A stretch of 64,000 nt of DNA from Bacteroidia bacterium (GCA_030427905.1 JAUICL010000004.1:87722-151721); one strand, 5' to 3'; counted from the stretch's first letter, positions 9,263 through 17,939 are shown. Program-made: numbers and translations. The notes: generated from the letters alone by a model not told the origin.

Positions 9263-10549
9263 ATGAGAAGGGACAAGAAGCGGATTATTATGCTGGGGTA
9301 CAATTTTGCCCCGGAACCGACGGGTATTGGAAAGTACAGTGGCGAAATGATGGATTGGCTTGCAAAAAAAGGCCATGATTGTCATGTAGTCACCACCTAC
9401 CCGTATTATCCGCATTGGCGAGTTCAGGAGCCGTACCGTAAGAATAGATTCTGGTATAAAACAGAGTTGGATTCGTTTGAATCAAAAGGCCGATTGAAGG
9501 TGTCGCGCTGCCCGATATACGTTCCAGAGAATCCAACGGGAATGAAGCGGATGATTCTCGATGCTACATTTCTGCTGAGTTCCTTTTTTGTTTTAGTCAA
9601 GAGCATTCTTAATAAGAAGCCCGACGTACTAATCGCAGTGGTGCCGTCCTTTCTCATCGGTTTACCCCTGGTGTTTTTGCGATTTCTGACAGGAGCGAAA
9701 CTGGTATATCACGTTCAAGATATGCAGATAGAAGCTGCGAGAGACTTGGGAATGATCAAGTCCAAAAGCCTTTTAAAAGCCTTGTTTTCTGTTGAGCGAT
9801 TTATCATAAAACGTTGCGATGTGGTTTCGACCATATCAGATGCGATGATGGAAAGAATGGAGTCGAAAATGGAAAAGGAAGCGTATTTCTTTCCGAATTG
9901 GGTCGATGTAGAGAAATTTCACCCCTTGCCGGATGATGTGATTGAAGAGACCAAAAAGATTTACGGATTTGACTCTGCAGATAAAGTCGTTTTGTATTCG
10001 GGTGGGATAGGGCAGAAGCAGGGCCTCGAAGCCATACTAGGAGTGGCCAAAAAGATGATAGGCGATCCGCATACCAAGTTCATAATCTGTGGTTCAGGGC
10101 CGTATAAAGACGTGTTGGAGCGTGAAGCCAGAACGATGGGCTTGTCGAATGTACATTTCCTTCCTCTTCAAGACTTCGATCGGTTTAATGCCTTTTTAAA
10201 TATGGCCGACCTGCACTTGGTCATCCAAAAAGCCGATGCCGCTGACCTGATGTTACCTTCAAAACTCACCACCATCCTGGCCGTTGGTGGAGTTTCGCTC
10301 ATTACCGCAAACCCTGGCTCTACACTTTTTGAAGTCGCAGAGAAGTACAAAATGGCGCATCTCGTGGAAGCTGAGAACCAACAGGCTTTGGAATTTGGAA
10401 TTGAGAAGGCGATACAGTCTCCAGAATTAAACCAATTATATCGGGAGAATAGTCGACTATATGCCCAGGAAAATCTGGATATCAGAAAAGTGATGAGCCG
10501 GTTTAATAATGATATCATAACATCTGGCAATCAGAATGGTCAGTGTTAA
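9263..10549 (+). CDS. WcaI-like glycosyltransferase family 4
   Basis: A 428-residue GT4 enzyme resembling the colanic acid fucosyltransferase WcaI. The opening IIMLGYNFAPEPTGIGKYSGE followed by TTYPYYPHW near residue 45 is the recognisable WcaI signature. A membrane-associating stretch lies near 100-145 (LLSSFFVLVKSI, VLIAVVPSFLIGLPLVFL). The C-terminal half has VLYSGGIGQKQGLEAILGVA and the LPSKLTTILAVGG donor loop. It is the last gene of the tightly packed glycosyltransferase run; the next gene follows after a 411-base gap. Confidence 0.87.
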   Translation: MRRDKKRIIMLGYNFAPEPTGIGKYSGEMMDWLAKKGHDCHVVTTYPYYPHWRVQEPYRKNRFWYKTELDSFESKGRLKVSRCPIYVPENPTGMKRMILDATFLLSSFFVLVKSILNKKPDVLIAVVPSFLIGLPLVFLRFLTGAKLVYHVQDMQIEAARDLGMIKSKSLLKALFSVERFIIKRCDVVSTISDAMMERMESKMEKEAYFFPNWVDVEKFHPLPDDVIEETKKIYGFDSADKVVLYSGGIGQKQGLEAILGVAKKMIGDPHTKFIICGSGPYKDVLEREARTMGLSNVHFLPLQDFDRFNAFLNMADLHLVIQKADAADLMLPSKLTTILAVGGVSLITANPGSTLFEVAEKYKMAHLVEAENQQALEFGIEKAIQSPELNQLYRENSRLYAQENLDIRKVMSRFNNDIITSGNQNGQC

Positions 10550-10960
10550 ATATGATCACATTTGATCTTCCTATTTGTCTTTAAGCTGCCCCATAGTTTG
10601 ACCTAGGGCAAATCGTGTAGAATTTTTTTCTTTTTATATCCCGCGTAGTTCGGATTCCTATACATGTCTAAAGCTCAGTGATTATTGGGGCTTTGGGAGA
10701 CTAACCGAATTAAATCGTCGATGAAATTCTTAAAATCATCGTTAATTTTTGTCACTCAGTGGCATTTAATTTAATTTTGTCCTACCTTTGAGTCGATTCG
10801 TCGAAAACGATGAGTCAACCTGAAAAAGGATTAAAGAACCATTTTTTTGAGATTTAGTTTTTAACCAATCCGTAAAGCAGAAATAACATTTGCCTTACGC
10901 TAAGTTTCAAAATCGTACCAATTTTTGCTTACTGCTTGATAACAAGCGAAATAAGATGCC
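10550..10960 (+). promoter_or_regulatory. Intergenic leader with candidate -7 box upstream of the glycosylphosphotransferase
   Basis: A 411-base gap inside an otherwise packed locus, A/T rich, with no convincing coding frame. TACCTTTG at 10783-10790 matches the Bacteroidota -7 consensus TAnnTTTG. The matching -33 element is weak. This would leave an untranslated leader of roughly 160 bases before the gene at 10961. No riboswitch fold was recognised. Confidence 0.35.
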
Positions 10961-12358
10961 ATGCAATACAAGTACGGAACGTTTTTTAAGCTTCTGAACG
11001 CCCTGATTGACTACTTGGTCTTGAACGTTACTTTAGCCATTTCTCTGCTCATTATTTGGCCAGAGGCGGTCGAAGCATCTATCGTAAATGATGTGAGATT
11101 TCACATCCTTCTTTTCAACCTACTTTGGTTTTTTGCGTCGAATTCGACTAAGCTTTACGACCGTATATTGAAAACAGAAGCTATTCCAACCCTCAAGAAG
11201 GCCATGTGGACCTTGGCTTTGTTTCTGATTACTCCTATCCTGATCAGTTTCTTGGTGCCTAAATTGATCGTGCCTCTTGATTACCTTTTTTCCATCTTAC
11301 TCGTTCTTGCTGGTGTAATTCTAACGTGCAAAATCCTTTTTCTTTCTGTTAGAAAATCTCAAAGAAGATACTGGGTTGATTACAAGAAGGTCGTTATTCT
11401 TGGGTCAGGTCAGGCAGCACACGAACTATCAGAATTCTTTATCGAAAACCCCAATACAGGATACCTGATACAGGGTTATTTTGATGACGAGCCAAATCCT
11501 TCCTTATCGAAGAGAATTAAGTATTTGGGCAAATCGGATAATGCGATTGAGTACGCATCTGAAAATGGATGTTCTGAGATTTTTAGCGCTCTTAGAGCAG
11601 ATAGACTTGACAAGGTTAAGGCCATGATGAAAGAAGCCGATAAGAAATTGATTCGGTTCAGATTGGTTCCTGATTTAACTGCCTTCATTGAGAAAAACGT
11701 GTTCATCGATTACTGTGGAGCCCTGCCAGTGCTTAGTACAAGAAACGAACCGTTAGAGGTAAAAGTCAATGAAATGGTCAAGCAAGGTTTTGACTATGTC
11801 TTTGCTGCGTTTACGACTTTGTTTGTTTTGAGCTGGTTAGTCCCAATCATTGCGATTGCGATCAAGCTCGACTCAAGAGGCCCCGTATTTTTCCGTCAGT
11901 TGAGATCTGGAAAAGACAACAAACCTTTTTTCTGCTTGAAGTTTCGAAGTATGTATGTGAATGCCGAAGCCGATAGCAAACAAGCTACCAAAGGCGATAA
12001 GCGAATCACGAGGGTAGGAGCCTTCTTGAGAAAAACAAGCCTGGATGAACTACCACAGTTTTTCAATGTTCTCATGGGCGATATGTCTATAGTAGGGCCG
12101 CGACCACACATGCTCAAGCACACCGAAGATTACTCTGAAGTGGTAAACGATTTTATGGTTCGCCAGTACGTTACTCCGGGCATTACCGGTTGGGCTCAGG
12201 TCAATGGGTACCGAGGTGAAACCAAAGAAACGGAAAGTATGTCCAAACGTGTGAAAGCTGACCTCTGGTACATGGAAAACTGGAGCTTGCTACTCGACCT
12301 GAAAATCGTGTTCCTTACAATCTTCATGGCGCTAAAAGGAGACGAGAAGGCATACTAG
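10961..12358 (+). CDS. Exopolysaccharide polyprenyl glycosylphosphotransferase (WcaJ-like)
   Basis: The initiating enzyme: it transfers a sugar-1-phosphate from a nucleotide sugar to undecaprenyl phosphate at the inner membrane. The 465-residue protein has four N-terminal membrane helices (about 10-125), a central nucleotide-binding-like domain with VVILGSGQAAHEL near 145, another membrane segment near 275, then the bacterial sugar transferase domain. That domain shows FFRQLRSGKDNKPFFCLKFRSM, TSLDELPQFFNVLMGDMSIVGPRPH and PGITGWAQVNGYRGET, all diagnostic. It stands apart from the glycosyltransferase run and probably has its own promoter. Whether glucose, galactose or another sugar is used cannot be told. 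Confidence 0.93.
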   Translation: MQYKYGTFFKLLNALIDYLVLNVTLAISLLIIWPEAVEASIVNDVRFHILLFNLLWFFASNSTKLYDRILKTEAIPTLKKAMWTLALFLITPILISFLVPKLIVPLDYLFSILLVLAGVILTCKILFLSVRKSQRRYWVDYKKVVILGSGQAAHELSEFFIENPNTGYLIQGYFDDEPNPSLSKRIKYLGKSDNAIEYASENGCSEIFSALRADRLDKVKAMMKEADKKLIRFRLVPDLTAFIEKNVFIDYCGALPVLSTRNEPLEVKVNEMVKQGFDYVFAAFTTLFVLSWLVPIIAIAIKLDSRGPVFFRQLRSGKDNKPFFCLKFRSMYVNAEADSKQATKGDKRITRVGAFLRKTSLDELPQFFNVLMGDMSIVGPRPHMLKHTEDYSEVVNDFMVRQYVTPGITGWAQVNGYRGETKETESMSKRVKADLWYMENWSLLLDLKIVFLTIFMALKGDEKAY

Positions 12359-12427
12359 TCAAACAGAACCTGTGTTGATTTTTCGTTAAGAATTCTATCT
12401 TAAGTAGACCATTGAGCGGTATCTTTG

Positions 12428-12435
12428 TAACTTTG
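12428..12435 (+). promoter_or_regulatory. Candidate Bacteroidota -7 promoter box (TAACTTTG)
   Basis: TAACTTTG is a perfect match to the TAnnTTTG -7 consensus, 18 bases before the ATG of the small acidic secreted protein. No good -33 TTTG is seen at the usual distance. It could drive the small gene and the SulP gene together. Confidence 0.4.
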
Positions 12436-12452
12436 TCCGTCATAACCGACGG

Positions 12453-12767
12453 TTGAATTCAATGATATCACGGTCTAAGTGTTTCTTCTGTATTCTTATT
12501 CTTTCGATATTCGTAGCGAATATCTCGGCTGTGGGTATTTCCTATATTGATGATGAGATCATAGAGTGCTGTGAATTACCTGATGAACAGAATGACAAAG
12601 AAGATTCAGAAGAAGAGTCCAAAGACAGTGAAGAGTTCATTGATCGCAGTAAGATTTGGTATATCCCATTGGATAGCGTAGTCGCGTTTCGAAATTCATA
12701 CTCAGAATACAGGTTTGAAGTAGTTATTGAGATTCTTATTCCGCCTCCGGATTTGCTAGTTGTATAA
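12453..12767 (+). CDS. Small secreted acidic protein, hypothetical
   Basis: A 104-residue protein of unknown function. Residues 10-28 form a signal peptide (CFFCILILSIFVANISAVG). The mature part has a Cys-Cys pair (IIECCELPDE), then a run dominated by Glu, Asp, Ser and Lys at about 45-63, and a hydrophobic, proline-containing tail (EILIPPPDLLVV). It lies 55 bases upstream of the SulP transporter in the same direction, so it is probably co-transcribed and may act in the periplasm on the transporter or its ion. I do not recognise a named family. It shares overall design, though not obvious sequence, with the secreted acidic protein at 40756-41157. Confidence 0.6.
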   Translation: MNSMISRSKCFFCILILSIFVANISAVGISYIDDEIIECCELPDEQNDKEDSEEESKDSEEFIDRSKIWYIPLDSVVAFRNSYSEYRFEVVIEILIPPPDLLVV

Positions 12768-12822
12768 GCGTCTATTACATTCTAACACAACCTGGGCATT
12801 TCGCCTTTACAACTAGTATTAC

Positions 12823-14418
12823 ATGAATTCTCCTATTAAATCGGGGTTCTTTGGAAACCTCAAAAAAGATTTTCCGGCAAGTATTGTCGTTTTTCTCGTT
12901 GCACTCCCACTTTGCTTGGGAATAGCACTCGCCTCTGGCGCTCCTTTGTTTTCTGGTATTATTGCTGGAATAGTAGGGGGGATAGTCGTAGGGGCGCTCA
13001 GCGGGTCCCCTCTTGGAGTAAGTGGGCCAGCGGCTGGGCTAGCCGTAATTGTACTTGAAGCAATCACCGACCTCGGCGCCTTTGATGTATTTCTTTTGGC
13101 TGTAGTATTGGCGGGTGTTATTCAGGCCATTCTCGGTTTTCTGAGAGCAGGAGTTATCGGATACTATTTCCCGTCTTCAGTTATCAAAGGAATGCTATCG
13201 GGAATCGGGATTTTGATCATTCTCAAGCAGATCCCACATGCATTTGGCTACGATAAAGATCCTGAAGGAGACTGGAGTTTCTTTCAGGTTGATGGTGAAA
13301 ATACGTTCACAGGAATAATGCATATCATGGATGCGGTGACCCCAGGGGCGGTGATGATCTCTGTTCTTGCTATGATAATCCTGATCCTTTGGGAACGACC
13401 ATTTATTAAGAATCTCGGCTTTACAAAGATCATTCAAGGGCCATTAGTGGCTGTTGTAGCGGGTATCGTAATGTACAGTTTGTTCAAAGGCACAAGCTAT
13501 GAAGTGTCTGGAGAGCATTTGGTACAGATACCCGTTGCAGAGTCTTTCTCAGGGTTTTTAGGTCTATTTACATTTCCCGACTTCTCGCAAATCATGAATC
13601 CAGCCATTTGGATTACTGCGGGAACAATAGCAGTTGTAGCAAGTTTGGAGACCTTGCTATGCGTTGAAGCAACTGACAAACTGGATCCATACAAGCGAAC
13701 GACCCCTACTAACCGAGAGCTTAAAGCTCAAGGTGTTGGAAATGTGATTTCTGGTTTGATCGGAGGGCTTCCGATAACTCAAGTAATCGTTCGCTCATCA
13801 GCAAACATTCAATCTGGTGGGATTTCGAAAACATCAGCAATTATCCATGGGGTTTTCCTACTAATATCAGCGATGGCCATTCCAAAGGTGCTGAATATGA
13901 TACCTCTCGCTAGTTTGGCGGCTATTCTTTTGGTGGTTGGTTACAAATTGGCGAAACCGACATTGTTTAAGCAAATGATTAAAGCTGGTCCGGCTCAGTA
14001 CATTCCATTCTTCGTTACAGTTGTGGGTATTGTATTCACAGACTTATTGATCGGGATCACACTGGGACTAATCGTTGGTATTTTCCATATTTTATGGAAT
14101 AATTACAGAACTCCGTATCACTTTACGGTAGCAGGCCATGAAACCGGAAAGCCGATCAGACTGGAGCTATCCGAGCAGATGAGTTTCTTAAATAAGGCTA
14201 GCATACAGCGCACCTTGAACAGGTTGCCCAACAATACACATGTGATCATTGACGCCCGCAAAACCAAGAGCATCCACCCCGATGTAATCGAAATCATCGA
14301 AGACTTCAAAGCAAATGCTTTGATTAGAGATATTAAATTGGAAGTAGAGGGGCTAGGAGTAAGAGAGAATCACGACTCTGAAGCTCATCTGAAAGAAGTA
14401 ATTGAAGATAAGCTTTAA
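12823..14418 (+). CDS. SulP family inorganic anion transporter
   Basis: A 531-residue SLC26/SulP transporter of the inner membrane, for bicarbonate, sulfate or a similar anion. It opens with NLKKDFPASIVVFLVALPLCLGIALASGAPLFSGIIAG, the conserved first and second helices. It continues with VSGPAAGLAVIV and SVIKGMLSGIGILIILKQIPHAFG, and about 12-14 membrane segments in total to residue ~430. The C-terminal ~100 residues resemble a degenerate STAS domain (NTHVIIDARKTKSIHPDVIEIIEDF). Family members in this phylum are often bicarbonate-linked, but no carbonic anhydrase gene is adjacent here. A hairpin terminator follows. Confidence 0.93.
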   Translation: MNSPIKSGFFGNLKKDFPASIVVFLVALPLCLGIALASGAPLFSGIIAGIVGGIVVGALSGSPLGVSGPAAGLAVIVLEAITDLGAFDVFLLAVVLAGVIQAILGFLRAGVIGYYFPSSVIKGMLSGIGILIILKQIPHAFGYDKDPEGDWSFFQVDGENTFTGIMHIMDAVTPGAVMISVLAMIILILWERPFIKNLGFTKIIQGPLVAVVAGIVMYSLFKGTSYEVSGEHLVQIPVAESFSGFLGLFTFPDFSQIMNPAIWITAGTIAVVASLETLLCVEATDKLDPYKRTTPTNRELKAQGVGNVISGLIGGLPITQVIVRSSANIQSGGISKTSAIIHGVFLLISAMAIPKVLNMIPLASLAAILLVVGYKLAKPTLFKQMIKAGPAQYIPFFVTVVGIVFTDLLIGITLGLIVGIFHILWNNYRTPYHFTVAGHETGKPIRLELSEQMSFLNKASIQRTLNRLPNNTHVIIDARKTKSIHPDVIEIIEDFKANALIRDIKLEVEGLGVRENHDSEAHLKEVIEDKL

Positions 14419-14440
14419 GAAAAATTCATGCTATCAGAAA

Positions 14441-14475
14441 AAGACGTCCTGAATAATCGGGACGCCTTTTTTTTT
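14441..14475. terminator. Rho-independent terminator between convergent genes
   Basis: Stem built from GACGTCC and GGGACGCC around a loop of about nine bases, followed by a run of T at 14467-14475. It serves the SulP gene on the + strand. The A-run on its left side could also help stop the convergent DUF6428 gene. Confidence 0.75.
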
Positions 14476-14492
14476 GTGATAGGAATAGCTTG

Positions 14493-14945
14493 TTAGCAGC
14501 AATTCCCGCCTGGAGAGCAGCAAGATTCACTTGCTGGGCTTTCTGAAGCCACCGGAATTCCACAGTTTTCCTTAGCAAGACAATCGGTCTGCTTTTGTGT
14601 CAAAAGGAAGTTTTCACCATCAAACTCGAAACCATATTTCTCAATTGAGTTTCCCTGGTACTCGACTTCTACCTCCAAATCACCCAAACCAATGGCCTTT
14701 TCAGAAAGCTCAATGATATGGAGCATTTTCTCGGGGTGGAGCCTATGGTTGTAGTCGTTTGCACTCCAAAGCTGGAGACTTGCTTTCTTTTCTTCTCGAA
14801 TGGTACCCCCACAATCTATAAACGTTTTGTTAATGATTCCCACTTCGGTTACGTGAAAGTGCGGTTCTACAAAACTTCCATCCGGAAGTTTGATGCCAAA
14901 TTCAGTGACTTCCTTCAATGCTGATTTTACTTCTGATATGTTCAT
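14493..14945 (-). CDS. DUF6428 family protein with Cys-rich tail
   Basis: A 150-residue cytosolic protein matching the DUF6428 pattern: NISEVKSALKEVTEFGIKLPDGSFVEPHFHVTEVG, then an IDCGGTIREE segment and LQLWSANDYNHRLHPEKM. The family is commonly found beside ArsR regulators in Bacteroidota arsenic loci. The C-terminal tail has seven Cys in the last 35 residues, ending CCSPGGNCC, which suggests binding of a thiophilic metal or metalloid. The exact role is not known. It lies 48 bases downstream of arsR on the same strand, and that gap contains another copy of the putative ArsR site. Confidence 0.8.
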   Translation of the reverse strand: MNISEVKSALKEVTEFGIKLPDGSFVEPHFHVTEVGIINKTFIDCGGTIREEKKASLQLWSANDYNHRLHPEKMLHIIELSEKAIGLGDLEVEVEYQGNSIEKYGFEFDGENFLLTQKQTDCLAKENCGIPVASESPASESCCSPGGNCC

Positions 14946-14959
14946 TTTTAACCTTCTTT

Positions 14960-14978
14960 ATTGTGATAATACGATTAA
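14960..14978 (-). promoter_or_regulatory. Putative ArsR operator copy between arsR and the DUF6428 gene
   Basis: This 19-base segment matches the arsR-upstream site at 15 of 19 positions, sharing ACGATTAA and the ATTG lead. Its place just before the DUF6428 start suggests a second ArsR-controlled promoter or a secondary binding site. Confidence 0.45.
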
Positions 14979-14993
14979 TAAATTCAAATTTTT

Positions 14994-15326
14994 TTAGCAT
15001 CCGCAGTTGGCTTCGTCCAGATCTTGATTAAGGAATGTTGTGAGTACAACTTTCATTTTAGACCATTCATCTTTATCGATACAGTAGCACACGCTCGTGC
15101 CTTCAATGTTTCCTTTGATTAGACCAACACTCTTCAATTCCTTCAAGTGCTGTGAGATGGTAGGTTGCGCAAGGCCAATTTCGTTGACAATATCACCGCA
15201 AATACAGGAGTTCATTTCAAACAGATATTGAAGGATTGCGATCCGCGCTGGATGTCCCATCACCTTGGCATACCTAGCCATTGCGTTCTGATCGGCGGTG
15301 AATATTTCAGTTTTTGATAGGCCCAT
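14994..15326 (-). CDS. ArsR/SmtB family metalloregulator
   Basis: A 110-residue winged-helix repressor that would release DNA on binding arsenite or a similar metal ion. The helix-turn-helix is clear: HPARIAILQYLFEMNSCICGDIVNEIGLAQPTISQHLKEL. Metal-responsive Cys residues sit in SCICGD (the alpha-3 position typical of ArsR) and at the very C-terminus (ANCGC). The product ends QDLDEANCGC. It likely autoregulates through repeated A/T-rich sites just upstream. Arsenate reductase, permease and methyltransferase genes are not in the neighbourhood, so the unit is unusually small. Confidence 0.9.
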   Translation of the reverse strand: MGLSKTEIFTADQNAMARYAKVMGHPARIAILQYLFEMNSCICGDIVNEIGLAQPTISQHLKELKSVGLIKGNIEGTSVCYCIDKDEWSKMKVVLTTFLNQDLDEANCGC

Positions 15327-15337
15327 GCGGCATATTT

Positions 15338-15396
15338 ATATTGCAATATTACGATTAAAGAATATTCTATGCAATTGAAACGTGAATATTATGATT
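15338..15396 (-). promoter_or_regulatory. Putative ArsR operator/promoter region
   Basis: Contains a perfect 12-base palindrome ATATTGCAATAT (15338-15349) running into ACGATTAA. A further related copy, AATATTATGATT, lies at 15385-15396 and differs by one base from AATATTACGATT at 15345-15356. It lies 12-70 bases upstream of the arsR start, as expected for an autorepressed promoter. Confidence 0.5.
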
Positions 15397-15422
15397 TTCC
15401 TATTTGAAGAAAATGTATAAAA

Positions 15423-15456
15423 ACAGAAAAGGCCCTCATCCTGAGAATTGGGCCCT
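15423..15456 (-). terminator. Hairpin terminator after the lipoprotein gene
   Basis: GGCCC at 15431-15435 pairs with GGGCC at 15450-15454. On the minus strand this is followed by TTTTCTGTTTTT. It sits just past the 3' end of the gene at 15475-16380. The paired part is short, so strength is uncertain. Confidence 0.5.
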
Positions 15457-15474
15457 CTCTGCATGATATTCGGA

Positions 15475-16380
15475 TTAGCGCGATACTGTTCCGTAAGGAA
15501 AGTTTGTCATGACTTGGATGTCCATGTCGATAACTGTATGTTCTGGCGCGTTTGATTCTACCATATGAATCAAAGGCTTAAAGGCAAATGGAGCGGGGGA
15601 GTTGTCTGGTACAGGCTCGATTGAAATGACAATGGCGCCACCTCTCAAATCGGTTGGAAAAGAAAGATTGGCAGGTGCATTCATAATAAAGTCTTCTCCG
15701 GGGAATGCGGGTCCACTTGCGTCGGTGCCGCTGTAGAGAGCCGAATTGTCAGCCCCTTCTACACTTGTAATGGTACCTGTAGAAACTGGAGTTCCGTTTA
15801 TCACTGCCCAACCTTCGTATGCCCAATTGGCGGGCAGTTCTGGTAAGTCAAGTGTAGGCATACCCACCGCTGGATCTAGAAACCAGACTCCACTAAATTC
15901 GTCGTCCATAGACATCGTTGTAGGAGTGGCCAGAATGTAGGCTCCGGTTGAGTTTCCAAAGTCTGCATTGAGTGCTGCTGGGTGATCCACACTCACAGTA
16001 GCCGTGTTTCCAGAAAAGGCCCCACCGAGTATTTTGATATCGCTGGGAGCAGGATCGCTGTCGGGATAGGGTTCAATGCTCAGCACATAGGCTGTAGCCG
16101 TTTCTAGGTCTGTTTCACTGACTGAAAATGAGATGGAACTAGGATCTCCTGATGCATCCACTTGAAAGAGACCCGTTGATACTGGGGCCCCATCTACTAT
16201 AATCCAGCCTTCGTATCGCTCGTCGTCTGGAAGTGCTTCTAGATTGTCAATGTCCATGGTCAATGTAGCCATGCCCGGTTGTGGATTGGCAGGAGTCATG
16301 TCCTGATCGTCGTCGTTGTCGCAAGAAGCGAGGGCCAAGATAGACAGGCCGAGAGCTAGTTTTGTCGTTTTATTCATCAT
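15475..16380 (-). CDS. Lipoprotein with two RskA-like (anti-sigma-type) domains
   Basis: A 301-residue lipoprotein: the signal ends LSILALASC with Cys as lipid attachment, followed by an Asp-rich linker. The mature part holds two copies of one beta domain, recognisable from YEGWIIVDGAPVSTGLF near residue 60 and YEGWAVINGTPVSTGTI near 185. Each is followed by a segment ending ISIEP or LSIEP. This YEGW-DGxPVSTG pattern is found in C-terminal domains of RskA-like anti-sigma factors, but here there is no cytoplasmic sigma-binding region. It lies just downstream of a two-component system, with an inverted repeat in front of it, so that system may control it. The function is unknown. Confidence 0.65.
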   Translation of the reverse strand: MMNKTTKLALGLSILALASCDNDDDQDMTPANPQPGMATLTMDIDNLEALPDDERYEGWIIVDGAPVSTGLFQVDASGDPSSISFSVSETDLETATAYVLSIEPYPDSDPAPSDIKILGGAFSGNTATVSVDHPAALNADFGNSTGAYILATPTTMSMDDEFSGVWFLDPAVGMPTLDLPELPANWAYEGWAVINGTPVSTGTITSVEGADNSALYSGTDASGPAFPGEDFIMNAPANLSFPTDLRGGAIVISIEPVPDNSPAPFAFKPLIHMVESNAPEHTVIDMDIQVMTNFPYGTVSR

Positions 16381-16428
16381 GCTTATTTGTTGATTCAGAG
16401 CAAATGTCCGTCAACGGTATCACGATGA

Positions 16429-16459
16429 ATTCACATAGAAATCACATTTCTGTGAGAAT
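16429..16459. promoter_or_regulatory. Inverted repeat between histidine kinase and lipoprotein genes
   Basis: Arms ATTCACATAGAAAT (16429-16442) and ATTTCTGTGAGAAT (16446-16459) match at 12 of 14 positions around a 3-base centre. The dyad overlaps the last base of the kinase stop codon and lies about 50 bases upstream of the lipoprotein start. No T-run follows, so an operator is more likely than a terminator. Confidence 0.4.
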
Positions 16460-17937
16460 TAGGGTGCAATAGGGAGTTGGAAGGTGAAACTGATTCTCTG
16501 GTCTTTAAATGTGCTCACTTTAATAATGGAATCGTGAACTTCTAAGATTTTCTTAACAATAGCTAGACCGAGCCCCATTCCACCAGCGCCACTATCTTTC
16601 TGGCTATTGCCAGCTCGATAGTTTCTATCGAAGAGATGCTCTAATTCCTTCGGATTTATCGAATTGACAGAATTAGATACCGTTGTTTTCACAGCGCCTT
16701 GCTCCAATTCTAGCTTCACATCAATATTCCCATTTTCGGGCGCATATTTTACAGCGTTGTCAAGCAAGTTTTGAAAAACGCGGTTGATAAGCTTAACATC
16801 TGCCAGTACATTGGTGTTGGCCCCTGAATCAATTTCGGTTTTGATCTCTATTCCTTTTTTCTTGGCGATAAGGCGATATTCTTCAGTTATCCGCTCAACT
16901 TCTTCTGAAATGGCGATTTTTTCTTGCTCGAGTTTTACTTGACCTGATTCGAGTTTGCTCAATTCAAATAAGTCGGTTACTAGTCTGTTTAACTTCTGGC
17001 CGCTACGGAAAATGATGTCTAAATACTTCTTGCGCTGTTCTTGATTCAGTTCGGCATCCTTGATCACCAGTGTTTCGATATAACCGTTGATCACCGCAAG
17101 TGGACTGCGCAAATCATGAGATACATTGGCTATTAGCTCTCTGCGCAGGGTGTCTACCTCCTTGAGTTCGTCTATGTTTTTGACGATGGTGTCAGCCATC
17201 GAGTTAAAGGTTTCGCCAATGGTGGCGAGCTCATCCTTTCGTGAGATTTCTACCCGCTTTTGGTAATCTCCATCGGCAAAGGCGCGCATGGTTTCGGCTA
17301 CATTTCTGACATTTTTGGTGAGAAAGAAAATAAGTACGACACCCAGACCTAGGGAGAATATCAGAGTGATAATGAATGTGGAAGTTCCAACCCGAATAAA
17401 ATAGCTTCCAAGAAGGGCTTGCGATACATTTTCGTACGATTCGCTAGCCAAAACCATATAGACGTAGCCTTGGAGTTCACCATTTTCTTCAATGGATGTG
17501 GCCGAAAAAACGGTTTGCTCACCCGGTTTTCTCGGATCATCTCCAAGTACGAAGCCCTTTCCTCCGGAACTGATAAACTCTTTAACAGGAGAAATGTCGA
17601 CTGATTTAAGTCTCACTTTCTTATCTAAAACGACATACGATAGGATCGCCCCTGACTCGTCGAGCAAGTACACTTCCAATGTTGGGTTTACCGCCATCAT
17701 AGAGTGCATGATCTTTCCCAGGGCTTCTTCGTTTACTGCTCCATCTACAAAAGGATTTACTTCTAAGAGCATATGCTCGGCCACGTGGGCATTCAGTTTT
17801 TGGGTAGTTTCCTGATAATATCTTTTAGCTGAATAGGCCGTGATCAAGATGTACGACAAACCAAGGATTACCAAAATACCCAAAAGGGCAAGGGCCAAGC
17901 GCCATACTAAGGATTGTCTCAAGCTCGTTTTGTTCAT
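16459..17937 (-). CDS. Sensor histidine kinase (OmpR-type two-component system)
   Basis: A 492-residue inner-membrane kinase. Membrane helices lie at about 14-36 and 183-207 and enclose a periplasmic sensor of about 145 residues of unknown ligand. A HAMP domain follows (about 207-258), then HisKA with ELIANVSHDLRSPLA (phospho-accepting His274) and a HATPase domain with NLLDNAVKYAPE (N box) and GAGGMGLGLAIV (G box). I use ATG 17937, two bases after the response regulator stop; an in-frame ATG 39 bases upstream would overlap that gene. It would phosphorylate the regulator encoded directly upstream. Confidence 0.92.
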   Translation of the reverse strand: MNKTSLRQSLVWRLALALLGILVILGLSYILITAYSAKRYYQETTQKLNAHVAEHMLLEVNPFVDGAVNEEALGKIMHSMMAVNPTLEVYLLDESGAILSYVVLDKKVRLKSVDISPVKEFISSGGKGFVLGDDPRKPGEQTVFSATSIEENGELQGYVYMVLASESYENVSQALLGSYFIRVGTSTFIITLIFSLGLGVVLIFFLTKNVRNVAETMRAFADGDYQKRVEISRKDELATIGETFNSMADTIVKNIDELKEVDTLRRELIANVSHDLRSPLAVINGYIETLVIKDAELNQEQRKKYLDIIFRSGQKLNRLVTDLFELSKLESGQVKLEQEKIAISEEVERITEEYRLIAKKKGIEIKTEIDSGANTNVLADVKLINRVFQNLLDNAVKYAPENGNIDVKLELEQGAVKTTVSNSVNSINPKELEHLFDRNYRAGNSQKDSGAGGMGLGLAIVKKILEVHDSIIKVSTFKDQRISFTFQLPIAP

Positions 17938-17939
17938 GA

